A stretch of 64,000 nucleotides of DNA from NCBI GenBank assembly GCA_902543575.1, contig CACBYV010000007.1:1-64000 (forward strand). The letters run 5' to 3'. The stretch is from an uncultured Pelagibacteraceae bacterium (lineage in GTDB: Bacteria > Pseudomonadota > Alphaproteobacteria > Pelagibacterales > Pelagibacteraceae). The notes beneath the pieces are model-generated. The model saw only the letters and a list, made by a program, of their open reading frames with translations, was not told the DNA's origin and ran no database searches. Below are positions 1-9,641 of this stretch, in pieces. A program made the position numbers and the translations under genes. Numbering within the stretch: position 1 is the stretch's first letter; each line of letters begins with the position of its first letter.

Positions 1-276
1 TTTAAAGATATTAATGGTGATATTAAGTTTTCATCTAAAAATGAGTTAATCATTGAAAACCACATTGAATTTGCCAAAATTTTTCAAATTGGATCAAAAA
101 AAGCAAAAAGTATAAAAAAAATTTATTTTAATTTGGAAAAAAAAATTGCATCAAATGAAGTAATTATTAATAACATAAAAATTAATAATAAAAATAACAG
201 TATCCTTTATAATCAAGAGTTTATTGTTAAAAATATTCAAAATCTAAGATCATCAATTAGAAAAGTTATTGATTAA
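1..276 (+). CDS. C-terminal fragment of a larger protein (5' end outside window), function unknown
   Basis: Open frame from base 1 to TAA at 274-276 (..QNLRSSIRKVID*); overlaps the fumC stop by a few nt. Confidence 0.6.
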   Translation, partial: FKDINGDIKFSSKNELIIENHIEFAKIFQIGSKKAKSIKKIYFNLEKKIASNEVIINNIKINNKNNSILYNQEFIVKNIQNLRSSIRKVID

Positions 277-1661
277 CTGGGCTTAATCATTTTAACTGGA
301 TTAATTAGTCTTTCATATTCTTTTTCACTAATTAGTCCTGATTTAAGAGCCTCAGTTTTTAATTTTGTATTATTATTTAAAGCAGTTTTAGCAATCTTTG
401 CTGCATTATCGTATCCTATTTTAGGAGCTAAAGCTGTTACAAGCATTAACGAATTATCTAAATGTTCTTTAATTTTTTTTTTGTTAGCTTTTATCCCTTT
501 AACACAGTACAAACTAAAGTTTTTAACGCTATCTCCTAAAATATCAATCGATTGTAAAATATTATAAGCTATCAAAGGTTTAAATACATTAAGTTCAAAA
601 TGACCATGACTACCTGCAATAGTTATTCCAGTATGATTTCCTATTACTTTTGCACATACCATAGTAACAGCCTCGCACTGAGTGGGATTAACCTTACCGG
701 GCATAATTGAGGAACCAGGTTCATTTTCTGGTAACATTAACTCCCCGTAACCAGCTCTTGGCCCGGAGCCCAAGAATCTAATATCATTTGAAATTTTCAT
801 TAAAGCAACTGCACAAGAATTTAAAGATCCAGAGAAATTTACTATTGCATCATGAGCTGCTAACTCAGAAAATTTATTAGGAGCTGGTTTAAATTTTATT
901 TTACAAAATTTTTTTATTTCTGTTACAATTTTTTTATCAAAATTTTTTTTTGAATTTATTCCTGTTCCAACTGCAGTCCCACCTTGAGCTAAAAAATATA
1001 TATCTCTCAAACAGAATTTTATTCTTTCTATACTTTTTTTTATTTGTTCATGGTATCCTGAAAATTCCTGTCCCAGCGATATAGGAGTAGCATCTTGTAA
1101 ATGTGTTCTGCCAATTTTGACTATTCTTTTAAATTCTTTACTTTTTTTAGCTAACGAAATTTCTAACAATTTTAAACTGGGCAAAAGTTTTTTTATCGTC
1201 TCCGTAGCTACTGAAATATGCATTGCTGTTGGAAATACGTCATTAGTAGACTGAGATTTATTAACGTGATCATTAGGATGAACTGGTTTTTTTGATCCTT
1301 TTTTTCCTTTTAAAATTTCTATAGCTCTATTTGCTATTACTTCATTAACGTTCATATTAGTTTGTGTACCTGAACCAGTTTGCCAAACTTTTAATGGAAA
1401 ATTGTTCATCATTTTTCCATTAATAACTTCATTAGATGCTTTTATGATAGCTTTAGCGATTTTTGGTGGGATTAACTTATCCTTTTGATGCACAATTGCT
1501 GCACTTCTCTTAATAATTGCAATAGATCTTATTATAGAGGATGGAACTAATATTTTACCAATATTAAAAAATTTTTTTGATCTTTGAGTAGATGCACCCC
1601 AATATTTATCATTTGGCACATTTACACCGCCTATACTATCAAATTCTTTTCTAGTTTTCAT
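273..1661 (-). CDS. fumC: Fumarate hydratase class II
   Basis: 462 aa; GSSIMPGKVNPTQCEA signature, TGSGTQTNMNVNEVIANRA. Confidence 0.95.
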   Translation of the reverse strand: MKTRKEFDSIGGVNVPNDKYWGASTQRSKKFFNIGKILVPSSIIRSIAIIKRSAAIVHQKDKLIPPKIAKAIIKASNEVINGKMMNNFPLKVWQTGSGTQTNMNVNEVIANRAIEILKGKKGSKKPVHPNDHVNKSQSTNDVFPTAMHISVATETIKKLLPSLKLLEISLAKKSKEFKRIVKIGRTHLQDATPISLGQEFSGYHEQIKKSIERIKFCLRDIYFLAQGGTAVGTGINSKKNFDKKIVTEIKKFCKIKFKPAPNKFSELAAHDAIVNFSGSLNSCAVALMKISNDIRFLGSGPRAGYGELMLPENEPGSSIMPGKVNPTQCEAVTMVCAKVIGNHTGITIAGSHGHFELNVFKPLIAYNILQSIDILGDSVKNFSLYCVKGIKANKKKIKEHLDNSLMLVTALAPKIGYDNAAKIAKTALNNNTKLKTEALKSGLISEKEYERLINPVKMIKPS

Positions 1662-1722
1662 TTATTTGAATAAATAACTAAATAATTTATATACTAGTTT
1701 TTATTAATCTTACAGGAGTAAA

Positions 1723-2094
1723 ATGACTAATTTTCAAAAAGTAAAAAAATTTATGGAGACTTTCGGACAAGAAGTTAAATCATCACCATCATTTAGTTCT
1801 CCCAAAATAAACAGGCTAAGATACAATTTAATTAAAGAAGAACTAGATGAATTTAAAAATGCTCTTGATAATAATGATCTTTTAGAGGCTGCAGATGCTT
1901 TAACAGATATATTATATGTAACTTATGGAGCCGGGCATGCATTTGGAATAGATTTAGATGCTTGTTTTGACGAGGTTCAAAATTCTAACATGAGTAAGCT
2001 AGGAGATGAAGGTAAGCCAATTTATAATAACCAAGGTAAAGTTATGAAAGGTCCAAATTATTTTAAACCAGATTTAACAAAATTTATTAAGTAA
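1723..2094 (+). CDS. MazG/PRA-PH-like nucleoside triphosphate pyrophosphohydrolase
   Basis: EELDEF...EAADALTDILYVTYG all-alpha NTP-PPase motif; SD-like aggag upstream. Confidence 0.75.
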   Translation: MTNFQKVKKFMETFGQEVKSSPSFSSPKINRLRYNLIKEELDEFKNALDNNDLLEAADALTDILYVTYGAGHAFGIDLDACFDEVQNSNMSKLGDEGKPIYNNQGKVMKGPNYFKPDLTKFIK

Positions 2095-2977
2095 TTTGCA
2101 GCCAATCAGGTTTCTTGATTTGAACTTTAGCAGATCCACAATTAAAAGTTTTGCCAAAATCAAATTTTTCATTCTTAACTTTGATTAAAGCATAGGGATA
2201 ATTATCATTTATTAATACTTTTCCTATTTCATCTTTCTCAAATGATATAATTTCATTTTCTAAATTACCTTCTATCACCTCAATTGGTAGAAGACGTTTA
2301 TTTAATTTATCTTTTAATTTAATTCTTGCAGTATTTTCCTGACCTATGTAACAACCTTTTTTAAAATCTATTGCATTTAATTCATCAAAGTTACACTCAA
2401 TGCCAAAAAGTTTATTTTGAAGTTTTTCAGTATTATTTTGTGGAATACCAATTTCATGGCTCAATTTGTAATATTCATTTTTATCTGCACTTTGAAGCCC
2501 AAGTTTTTTTAATGATAAATATAATTTTTCTAAATTAGTAACTATTCTTGCTCCAAGCTCTGTATTTCTAGGATCTAAAAAAATACTATCCTCCCTAAAT
2601 TTAATCGTGCAACCAGCATTAGAATGAGAATTTTCCATGTCTAAAAATCTTTCTTTACTAATAACTGCAATTACAAATTCATTGCTTAAATTTAAAATTT
2701 CTACTTTTGATCTAAGTTTGTATAAATTTAATTGATTAAATAAATTATCGATATTTTTTTTCTCACAATCTAAAAAATACCCAGACTTATGTTTTAATAT
2801 ATTGAAGTCATACAAATATTTTCCCTGTGGAGTAAGTAAAGCAGAGTAACATGAATTTTTTTCATCTACTTTATTGATATTGTTTGTAATTATATTCTGT
2901 AGAAATTCTTTACTGTCTTCTCCTGAAACATACAAAAGTCCTCTGTCCTCTAGAATATAAACATTATTTTTTTTCAT
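2087..2977 (-). CDS. ygfZ: YgfZ/GcvT-like folate-binding Fe-S maintenance protein
   Basis: KGCYIGQE motif typical of YgfZ family. Confidence 0.8.
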   Translation of the reverse strand: MKKNNVYILEDRGLLYVSGEDSKEFLQNIITNNINKVDEKNSCYSALLTPQGKYLYDFNILKHKSGYFLDCEKKNIDNLFNQLNLYKLRSKVEILNLSNEFVIAVISKERFLDMENSHSNAGCTIKFREDSIFLDPRNTELGARIVTNLEKLYLSLKKLGLQSADKNEYYKLSHEIGIPQNNTEKLQNKLFGIECNFDELNAIDFKKGCYIGQENTARIKLKDKLNKRLLPIEVIEGNLENEIISFEKDEIGKVLINDNYPYALIKVKNEKFDFGKTFNCGSAKVQIKKPDWLQIT

Positions 2978-3020
2978 GATTGATAGATATTAGAGAATAA
3001 TATAGTAACGATTTCATAAA

Positions 3021-4331
3021 ATGTTAGATCTTATTATAAAAAATGGAGAGTGTTATATCGACGGAAAACTTACCAAGACTAACATTGGTATTCAGAGTGG
3101 AAAAATCTCAGTAATTGGTGATTTAAATAACGAACAAAGCAAAGAAACTATTGATGCAAGCAATTTACTAGTTTTACCTGGTTGCATGGATACCCAAGTT
3201 CATTTTAGAGAGCCTGGATCAACAAATGCAGAGGACTTACATACTGGAAGTAAAGCAGCTATTGCTGGTGGCATAACAAGTGTTTTTGAGATGCCAAATA
3301 CAAATCCTCCTACTGCAAATATGAAAGAATTTAATAATAAGTTAAATCTTGCAAAAAATAGGATGTATTCAAACTATGCTTTTTATTTTGGAGCAACTCC
3401 AGATAATTCATCTGATTTGGCAAAGCTTAGAGGTTTAGATGGTTGCTGTGGAGTAAAACTTTTTGCAGGTTCATCAACTGGAAATTTATTGGTTGATAAA
3501 GAAGAAGATATTGAAAAAGTTTTTCAGAATACTTCAAAAATAGTTGCAGTTCATTCAGAAGATGAAGAAATAATTAACTTAAGAAAAAAATTAATTGAAA
3601 AAGGCAATGTTCATACTCATCCTGTATGGAGGAATGAAGAATGTGCAATGTCATCTACAAGAAGGATTGTTAGGATTGCAAAAAGACTCAATAAAAAAGC
3701 ACATATATTACATGTGACAACAAAAGAAGAAGTAGATTTCCTTTCTCAAAATAAAGGAAACATCACTTTTGAAATTACCCCTCAGCATTTAACAATATAT
3801 GCACCAGATTGTTACGACAAACTTGGGACTTTTGCGCAGATGAACCCTCCTTTGAGAGACAAGTCTCATTATGATAGATTGTGGTATGCTATTCGAAATA
3901 ACTATAATGATACTATCGGTTCAGACCATGCACCGCACTTAAAGGAAAATAAATTAAAAGAATATCCCCAGTCGCCATCTGGTATGCCAGGTGTACAAAC
4001 ATTATTACCAGTTATGCTAAATCATGTGAATGACAAAAAACTTAATTTAGATCAGCTAATCAAACTTCTTTGTGAAAATCCAGTTTCAGTATTTGGTATT
4101 AAAAATAAGGGATTTATAAAAAAAGATTATGATGCTGATTTTACAATAATAGATATGAATAGAACGATTGAAATTAAAAATGAAAATATTCACAGTAAGT
4201 GTGGATGGAGCCCATTTGATGGCTATAAATTTAAAGGGTCACCAGTTTATACAATTATAAATGGTGATATTAAAATGAAAGAAGATGAAATTTTAGGAGA
4301 TCCTTCTGGTAAACCAATATTATTTGATTAA
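3021..4331 (+). CDS. pyrC: Dihydroorotase (amidohydrolase)
   Basis: DTQVHFREPG, GSDHAPH, MPGVQTLLP motifs. Confidence 0.85.
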   Translation: MLDLIIKNGECYIDGKLTKTNIGIQSGKISVIGDLNNEQSKETIDASNLLVLPGCMDTQVHFREPGSTNAEDLHTGSKAAIAGGITSVFEMPNTNPPTANMKEFNNKLNLAKNRMYSNYAFYFGATPDNSSDLAKLRGLDGCCGVKLFAGSSTGNLLVDKEEDIEKVFQNTSKIVAVHSEDEEIINLRKKLIEKGNVHTHPVWRNEECAMSSTRRIVRIAKRLNKKAHILHVTTKEEVDFLSQNKGNITFEITPQHLTIYAPDCYDKLGTFAQMNPPLRDKSHYDRLWYAIRNNYNDTIGSDHAPHLKENKLKEYPQSPSGMPGVQTLLPVMLNHVNDKKLNLDQLIKLLCENPVSVFGIKNKGFIKKDYDADFTIIDMNRTIEIKNENIHSKCGWSPFDGYKFKGSPVYTIINGDIKMKEDEILGDPSGKPILFD

Positions 4332-4332
4332 G

Positions 4333-4665
4333 TTATATAGTTTTACTTGAATACATATTTACAAGTGTTACTCCAACTACAATAAAAAACATACCCAAAA
4401 TAGCTTGCCAGCTTAAGGATTGTTTAAAAAATATATAGCCCAATATTGCAATAGTAAAAATACCAAGTCCACTCCATGTTCCATAAACAATTGCAATTGG
4501 TAATTTATCAACAACAAACGTAAGTAAATAAAAAGCAGATAAATAAAATCCAGCCAAAAATACTGTTGGTGTTACTTTAGTAAAATTTTGAGTAACAGGA
4601 AGAAGCATTGTTCCACAAACTTCACAAATAATTGCTCCTACTAAAAAAAGATATGTTTTGAGCAT
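4333..4665 (-). CDS. Small multidrug resistance (SMR) family transporter
   Basis: 110 aa, four TM, AIVYGTWSGLGI motif. Confidence 0.85.
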   Translation of the reverse strand: MLKTYLFLVGAIICEVCGTMLLPVTQNFTKVTPTVFLAGFYLSAFYLLTFVVDKLPIAIVYGTWSGLGIFTIAILGYIFFKQSLSWQAILGMFFIVVGVTLVNMYSSKTI

Positions 4666-6560
4666 TATTTTAAAATATTACTATTTATTAAGTCTTTTTT
4701 TATCTCATCAAGGATGGCAGGATCATCAATTGTTGCAGGCATTTTATATTCTTCTTTATCAGCAATTTTTCTAATTGTTCCTCTTAAAACTTTTCCAGAT
4801 CTAGTTTTTGGTAATCTTTTAACAACAATTGCTATTTTAAAAGCTGCAACAGGTCCGACTTTATCTCTAACCATTTGCACACACTCTTTTGAAATAGTCT
4901 CATTATCCTTAGAAACCCCTGCTTTTAGAGCGATTAAACCAATTGGCAATTGTCCTTTTAGTTGATCTTTAATTCCTATCACTGCGCATTCAGCAACAGA
5001 CTGATGTTCAGACAAAACCTCTTCTATTGCACCAGTCGAAAGTCTATGACCTGCAACATTTATTATGTCATCTGTTCTAGACATAATCCAAATATATCCA
5101 TCATCATCAATATGACCTGCATCGTAAGTTTGGTAGTAGCCATTATAATTTGACATATAATTTTCTTTATATCTCTCGTCCGCATTCCACAAAGTTGGAA
5201 AAGTACCTGGAGGAAGTGGAAGTTTAACCACTATATCTCCCATCTCATTTGGTTTAGCTATTGTTTGATCTGATTTAATTATTTTTACATCATAACCCGG
5301 AACTGCTTTACATGCGGATCCATATTTTGTTTCTTGCATTTCTATCCCAGTACAATTTGAACTTATCGCCCAACTCGTTTCAGTTTGCCACCAATGGTCA
5401 ATTACGGGAACTTTAAGTAAATTCTCAGCCCATTTAATTGTATCTGGATCTGCTCTTTCACCCGCCAAAAATAATGACTCAAATGAACTTAAATCATATT
5501 TAGAAAAAAACTTACCTTCTGGATCTTCTTTTTTTATTGCTCTAAATGCAGTTGGCGCTGTGAATAAAGATTTAATTTTATACTCTGAGATTATTCTCCA
5601 AAATACTCCAGCATCAGGAGTGCCAACAGGTTTGCCCTCAAATAAAAGGGTAGCACAACCTTTGAATAATGGAGCATAGACAATATAGGAATGTCCTACT
5701 ATCCAACCAATATCACTTGCTGACCACCATACATCATCTTGATCAATGTTATAAATATTTTTCATTGTCCATTTAAGAGCAACTATGTGACCACCAATAT
5801 CTCGAACAATCCCCTTTGGAATACCAGTGGTACCTGAAGTATAAAGGATGTAAGCATAATCATTGGCACCCATCTCAACGCAATCTTTATCATCTGCTCC
5901 AGATAGTGCTTCATCCCAACTTATTTCTAATGGTTTATTTAATTTTACCTCGTGTCCTTTTCTTTGAAATAATATTACTTTTTCAACTTGGTGTTTTGCT
6001 AATTTTAAAGCCCCATCTACAAGTGGTCTATATTCAACTGTTCTTCCAGGCTCAAATCCACATGATGCTGTAATTAAAATTTTAGCTTTACTATCATCAA
6101 TTCTGCTAGCTAATTCATTTGAGGCAAACCCACCGAATACAACAGAGTGAATTGCTCCAATTCTCCCACATGCAAGCATCGCAACTACCGCTTCTGGTAT
6201 CATCGGCATATAAATTATTACTCGATCTCCTTTTTTAACTCCTTGCTTATCCAAAGCGCCTGCAAATTTTGAAACTTTTTCTTTTAATTCTTTGAAAGTG
6301 AACTTTGCTTTACTTTCTGTTATAGGACTGTCATAGATTAAAGCAGTTTTATCACCTCTTCCTTGATCAATGTGAAGGTCTAAGGCGTTGTAGCATGTAT
6401 TTGTTACACCATCTTCAAACCATTTATAGAAAGGAGGGTTGTCTTTTTTTAAAATCTTAGTTGGTTTTTTGAACCAAAACACATCTTCAGAAACTTTCTG
6501 CCAAAATTCCTCAGGATTTTTTAGAGATTCGTCATAAATTTCTTTGTAATTTCTATTCAT
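4665..6560 (-). CDS. prpE: Acyl-CoA synthetase, propionyl-CoA/acetyl-CoA synthetase type
   Basis: YTSGTTGIPKGIVRD, SRTDDIINVAGHRLSTGAIEE, PKTRSGKVLRGTIR motifs. Confidence 0.85.
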   Translation of the reverse strand: MNRNYKEIYDESLKNPEEFWQKVSEDVFWFKKPTKILKKDNPPFYKWFEDGVTNTCYNALDLHIDQGRGDKTALIYDSPITESKAKFTFKELKEKVSKFAGALDKQGVKKGDRVIIYMPMIPEAVVAMLACGRIGAIHSVVFGGFASNELASRIDDSKAKILITASCGFEPGRTVEYRPLVDGALKLAKHQVEKVILFQRKGHEVKLNKPLEISWDEALSGADDKDCVEMGANDYAYILYTSGTTGIPKGIVRDIGGHIVALKWTMKNIYNIDQDDVWWSASDIGWIVGHSYIVYAPLFKGCATLLFEGKPVGTPDAGVFWRIISEYKIKSLFTAPTAFRAIKKEDPEGKFFSKYDLSSFESLFLAGERADPDTIKWAENLLKVPVIDHWWQTETSWAISSNCTGIEMQETKYGSACKAVPGYDVKIIKSDQTIAKPNEMGDIVVKLPLPPGTFPTLWNADERYKENYMSNYNGYYQTYDAGHIDDDGYIWIMSRTDDIINVAGHRLSTGAIEEVLSEHQSVAECAVIGIKDQLKGQLPIGLIALKAGVSKDNETISKECVQMVRDKVGPVAAFKIAIVVKRLPKTRSGKVLRGTIRKIADKEEYKMPATIDDPAILDEIKKDLINSNILK

Positions 6561-6729
6561 TTTGATTTGCTATTTGGTGTCATTTTTCTATTGAATTTAT
6601 GCAACAGGTTGTATTTAATTTTAAAAAGTAAGTAAAATCAACACTTATAACGCGGCAAAAAGCCTTCAACAAACTAATTTAATTTGATATTAAGCCCATA
6701 ACTTTGGATAAACCTGTGTAGTTTGTCCG

Positions 6730-6747
6730 TAGTTTAAATTTAAACTA
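6730..6747. promoter_or_regulatory. 18-bp perfect palindrome TAGTTTAAATTTAAACTA upstream of proteorhodopsin
   Basis: Read directly; self-reverse-complementary, 28 nt before ATG. Confidence 0.5.
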
Positions 6748-6775
6748 AAAAAAAACTAACGAGAGGGAGTTTTTT

Positions 6776-7549
6776 ATGAAAAAACTTAAAATGTTTGCAT
6801 TAGCAGCAGTGGCTTTATTTGGTCTTACTGGTGCAGCAAACGCAGCAACTGCTATGTTAGCTTCTGACGACTTTGTTGGGATTTCCTTTTGGGTAATCGC
6901 AATGGGTATGGCAGCAGCTACAGTATTTTTCTTTATGGAAAGAAATACTGTTGCAGCAGGCTGGAAAACTTCAGTAACAGTAGCTGGTCTTGTAACTGGT
7001 GTTGCATTCATTCACTACATGTACATGAGAGATGTATGGGTAATGACTGGAGATTCTCCAACAGTATATAGATATATTGATTGGTTAATCACTGTACCAT
7101 TACAGATGATCGAGTTTTACTTAATTCTAGCAGCAGTTAAGAAAATCCCAGGAGCAATTTTCTGGAGATTATTAATTGGTTCGCTTGTGATGTTAATTGG
7201 TGGATACTTAGGAGAAGCAGGTTACATCAATGCTATGCTTGGTTTTATAGTCGGTATGGCTGGATGGATCTACATCTTATATGAAGTATTCTCTGGTGAA
7301 GCTGGAAAAATTGCAGCTAAAACTGGAAACAAGCCATTAGCAACTGCATGGGGTGCTATGAGAATGATCGTAACAATCGGTTGGGCTATTTACCCATTAG
7401 GTTACATTTTTGGTTACCTAGTAGGTGGAGTAGACGCTAACTCATTGAACGTGATTTACAACTTAGCAGACTTCATCAACAAAATTGCTTTTGGTCTAGT
7501 AATCTGGTCAGCAGCAGTTTCACAAGGTGGAGCGAGAGCTAGAGGCTAA
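6776..7549 (+). CDS. Proteorhodopsin, blue-absorbing type (Gln at tuning position 105)
   Basis: Signal peptide; RYIDWLITVPLQMIEFYLI (D97, Q105, E108 by alignment to proteorhodopsin), Schiff-base Lys in NLADFINKIAFGL. Confidence 0.97.
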   Translation: MKKLKMFALAAVALFGLTGAANAATAMLASDDFVGISFWVIAMGMAAATVFFFMERNTVAAGWKTSVTVAGLVTGVAFIHYMYMRDVWVMTGDSPTVYRYIDWLITVPLQMIEFYLILAAVKKIPGAIFWRLLIGSLVMLIGGYLGEAGYINAMLGFIVGMAGWIYILYEVFSGEAGKIAAKTGNKPLATAWGAMRMIVTIGWAIYPLGYIFGYLVGGVDANSLNVIYNLADFINKIAFGLVIWSAAVSQGGARARG

Positions 7550-7571
7550 ATAATTAGCTTTTAATATTTAA

Positions 7572-7609
7572 AAAGGCGGGTATGCCAAAACATACCTGCC
7601 TTTTTTTTT
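7572..7609 (+). terminator. Rho-independent terminator of proteorhodopsin gene
   Basis: AGGCGGGTATG-CCAAAA-CATACCTGCCT followed by T tract. Confidence 0.9.
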
Positions 7610-7681
7610 GTTCAAATAAAATATTAAGTTTCAAAAATTTGCCGCAGTCGCAAATTAGTTTATAAGAATTATTTATTAAAA

Positions 7682-8005
7682 ATGGCAAAAATCAAATATA
7701 TAGAATTCAATGGCACTGAACACGAGGCTGATGTTGCTAATGGCCTTAGTGTAATGGAAGGTGCTATACAAAATGATATTCCAGGTATAGATGCAGATTG
7801 TGGAGGTGGAATGTCGTGTGCAACTTGCCATGTATATATTAGCGATGATGAATGGTTAAAAAAACTTCCAGATAAAGAAATGGGAGAAGACGACATGTTA
7901 GATCAAGCCTTTGAACCTAAATCATATAGCAGATTAAGTTGTCAATTAATCGTTTCAGATGATTTAGATGGTTTAACTGTACATATGCCGGAGAAACAAG
8001 TTTAA
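7682..8005 (+). CDS. 2Fe-2S ferredoxin
   Basis: DCGGGMSCATCHVYI and RLSCQL cysteine pattern. Confidence 0.93.
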   Translation: MAKIKYIEFNGTEHEADVANGLSVMEGAIQNDIPGIDADCGGGMSCATCHVYISDDEWLKKLPDKEMGEDDMLDQAFEPKSYSRLSCQLIVSDDLDGLTVHMPEKQV

Positions 8006-9021
8006 TGATTAAAACAGATGTAGTCATTATTGGAGCAGGACCCACAGGTTTATTCTGTGCACATCAATTAGGGATCATCGGACTAAAATGTGAAATAGTT
8101 GACAACTTAGACAAAATTGGAGGACAATGTATTGAGCTTTATCCCGATAAACCAATTTACGATATTCCTGCAGTTCCAGAGTGTACTGGAGAAGAACTAA
8201 CAAACAATTTAATTGAACAAATTAAACCTTTTAATTTTAATTTTCATTTAAGTGATAGAGTTCAAGAATTAAAAAATGAAAAAAATAAATGGTTAGTTAA
8301 AACGTTAAATGGTAAAGAATTTGAAACCCCTAATATTGTTATTGCAGGAGGCGTAGGTTCTTTTGAACCAAGAAAATTTCCAACGAAAAGCGCTGAAAAG
8401 TATGACGGAAAATCAGTATTATACTCAATAAAAGACAAAACAATTTTTAAAGATAAATCAGTAGTTATATTTGGAGGTGGAGATAGTGCACTTGATTGGG
8501 CTATAGAGTTATCTAATTCATCTAAAGTAACCCTTGTCCACAGAAGAGATGAGTTCAGAGGAGCTCCTGCAAGTGTTCAAAAAATAAAAGAGTTAAGTGA
8601 TAATAAAACTATTGATTTAATCACCAAATATTCAATTAAAGATATTCAAGGAAATGGCTCATTAGAAAGTGTAGAAATAAAAAGCGAAACAGGCGAAAGC
8701 AAAGTTATTAAAGCTGATTATGTTTTAGGTTTTTTTGGATTAATAATGCAACTAGGACCAATCGCAGAGTGGGGATTAAATTTAAATAAAAAAACAATTC
8801 CAGTAAATACAGAAAATTTTGAAACAAATAAAAAAGGGATATTTGCAATTGGGGATATTTGTACTTACCCAGGCAAATTAAAGTTAATACTCTCAGGTTT
8901 TCATGAGGGAGCTTTAGCTGCAAGAGGCTGCTTTAAATATGCAAGACCTGACGAAAAATATAGATTTGAATTTACAACTGCATCCAGCACTATCAAAGAT
9001 AGATTGGGTGTAAAAGAATGA
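8005..9021 (+). CDS. Ferredoxin/flavodoxin--NADP reductase (thioredoxin-reductase-like)
   Basis: GAGPTGLFCAHQLG, GGGDSALDWA, FAIGDICTYPGKLKLILSGFHEGALAA. Confidence 0.88.
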   Translation: MIKTDVVIIGAGPTGLFCAHQLGIIGLKCEIVDNLDKIGGQCIELYPDKPIYDIPAVPECTGEELTNNLIEQIKPFNFNFHLSDRVQELKNEKNKWLVKTLNGKEFETPNIVIAGGVGSFEPRKFPTKSAEKYDGKSVLYSIKDKTIFKDKSVVIFGGGDSALDWAIELSNSSKVTLVHRRDEFRGAPASVQKIKELSDNKTIDLITKYSIKDIQGNGSLESVEIKSETGESKVIKADYVLGFFGLIMQLGPIAEWGLNLNKKTIPVNTENFETNKKGIFAIGDICTYPGKLKLILSGFHEGALAARGCFKYARPDEKYRFEFTTASSTIKDRLGVKE

Positions 9022-9641
9022 TTGAACTCTTTACTGCTGACACTCCCAATGGATGGAAAATTAGCATAATGCTCGAGGAAATTGATTTTAAATACAAACT
9101 CACAAAAGTTAATCTGAATGGAGATCAATTTAAACCAAAATTTAAAAAAATAAGTCCATTTAATAAAATACCTGTAATTATAGATCATGAGCATAATAAG
9201 ACTGTGTTTGAGTCTGGGGTTATCCTTATGTATTTAGGCGAGAAAAGTAACAAACTCTATCCTGAAGCAGATAGGCTAGAGATAAACCAGTGGTTGATGG
9301 CTCAAATGGCCATTGTTGGTCCAATGATAGGCCAACATCATCAGTTTCATTATTATCATCAAGGAAAAAGTGATTGGGGTGAGGAAAGATACTTCAAAAT
9401 CACAAGAAAGATTTATGATGATCTTGAAGCTAGATTGGCTCAAAGTAAATTTTTAGCAAATAATAAATACTCTATTGCTGATATTGCGACATGGTCATGG
9501 ATAGCAAGACATAAAAGACATGATATTGGATTAAATAATTTTGAAAACCTATCTAGATGGTTTGTTGAAATTGCTGAACGTCCAGCTGTAATCAAAGGGT
9601 TTAAAGCTTTAAATAAAGATGCTGAAATTGATTTTCCTTAA
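9018..9641 (+). CDS. Glutathione S-transferase family protein
   Basis: ELFTADTPNGWKISIMLEE, IPVIID...ESGVILMYLGE. Confidence 0.88.
   Translation: MIELFTADTPNGWKISIMLEEIDFKYKLTKVNLNGDQFKPKFKKISPFNKIPVIIDHEHNKTVFESGVILMYLGEKSNKLYPEADRLEINQWLMAQMAIVGPMIGQHHQFHYYHQGKSDWGEERYFKITRKIYDDLEARLAQSKFLANNKYSIADIATWSWIARHKRHDIGLNNFENLSRWFVEIAERPAVIKGFKALNKDAEIDFP

Noticed and set aside
4714-6073. Small + strand ORFs at 4714, 4962 and 5816
   Set aside because: Antisense to the acyl-CoA synthetase gene; low-complexity translations
6745-7011. Antisense 88-aa ORF in proteorhodopsin
   Set aside because: Shadow ORF opposite a well-supported CDS
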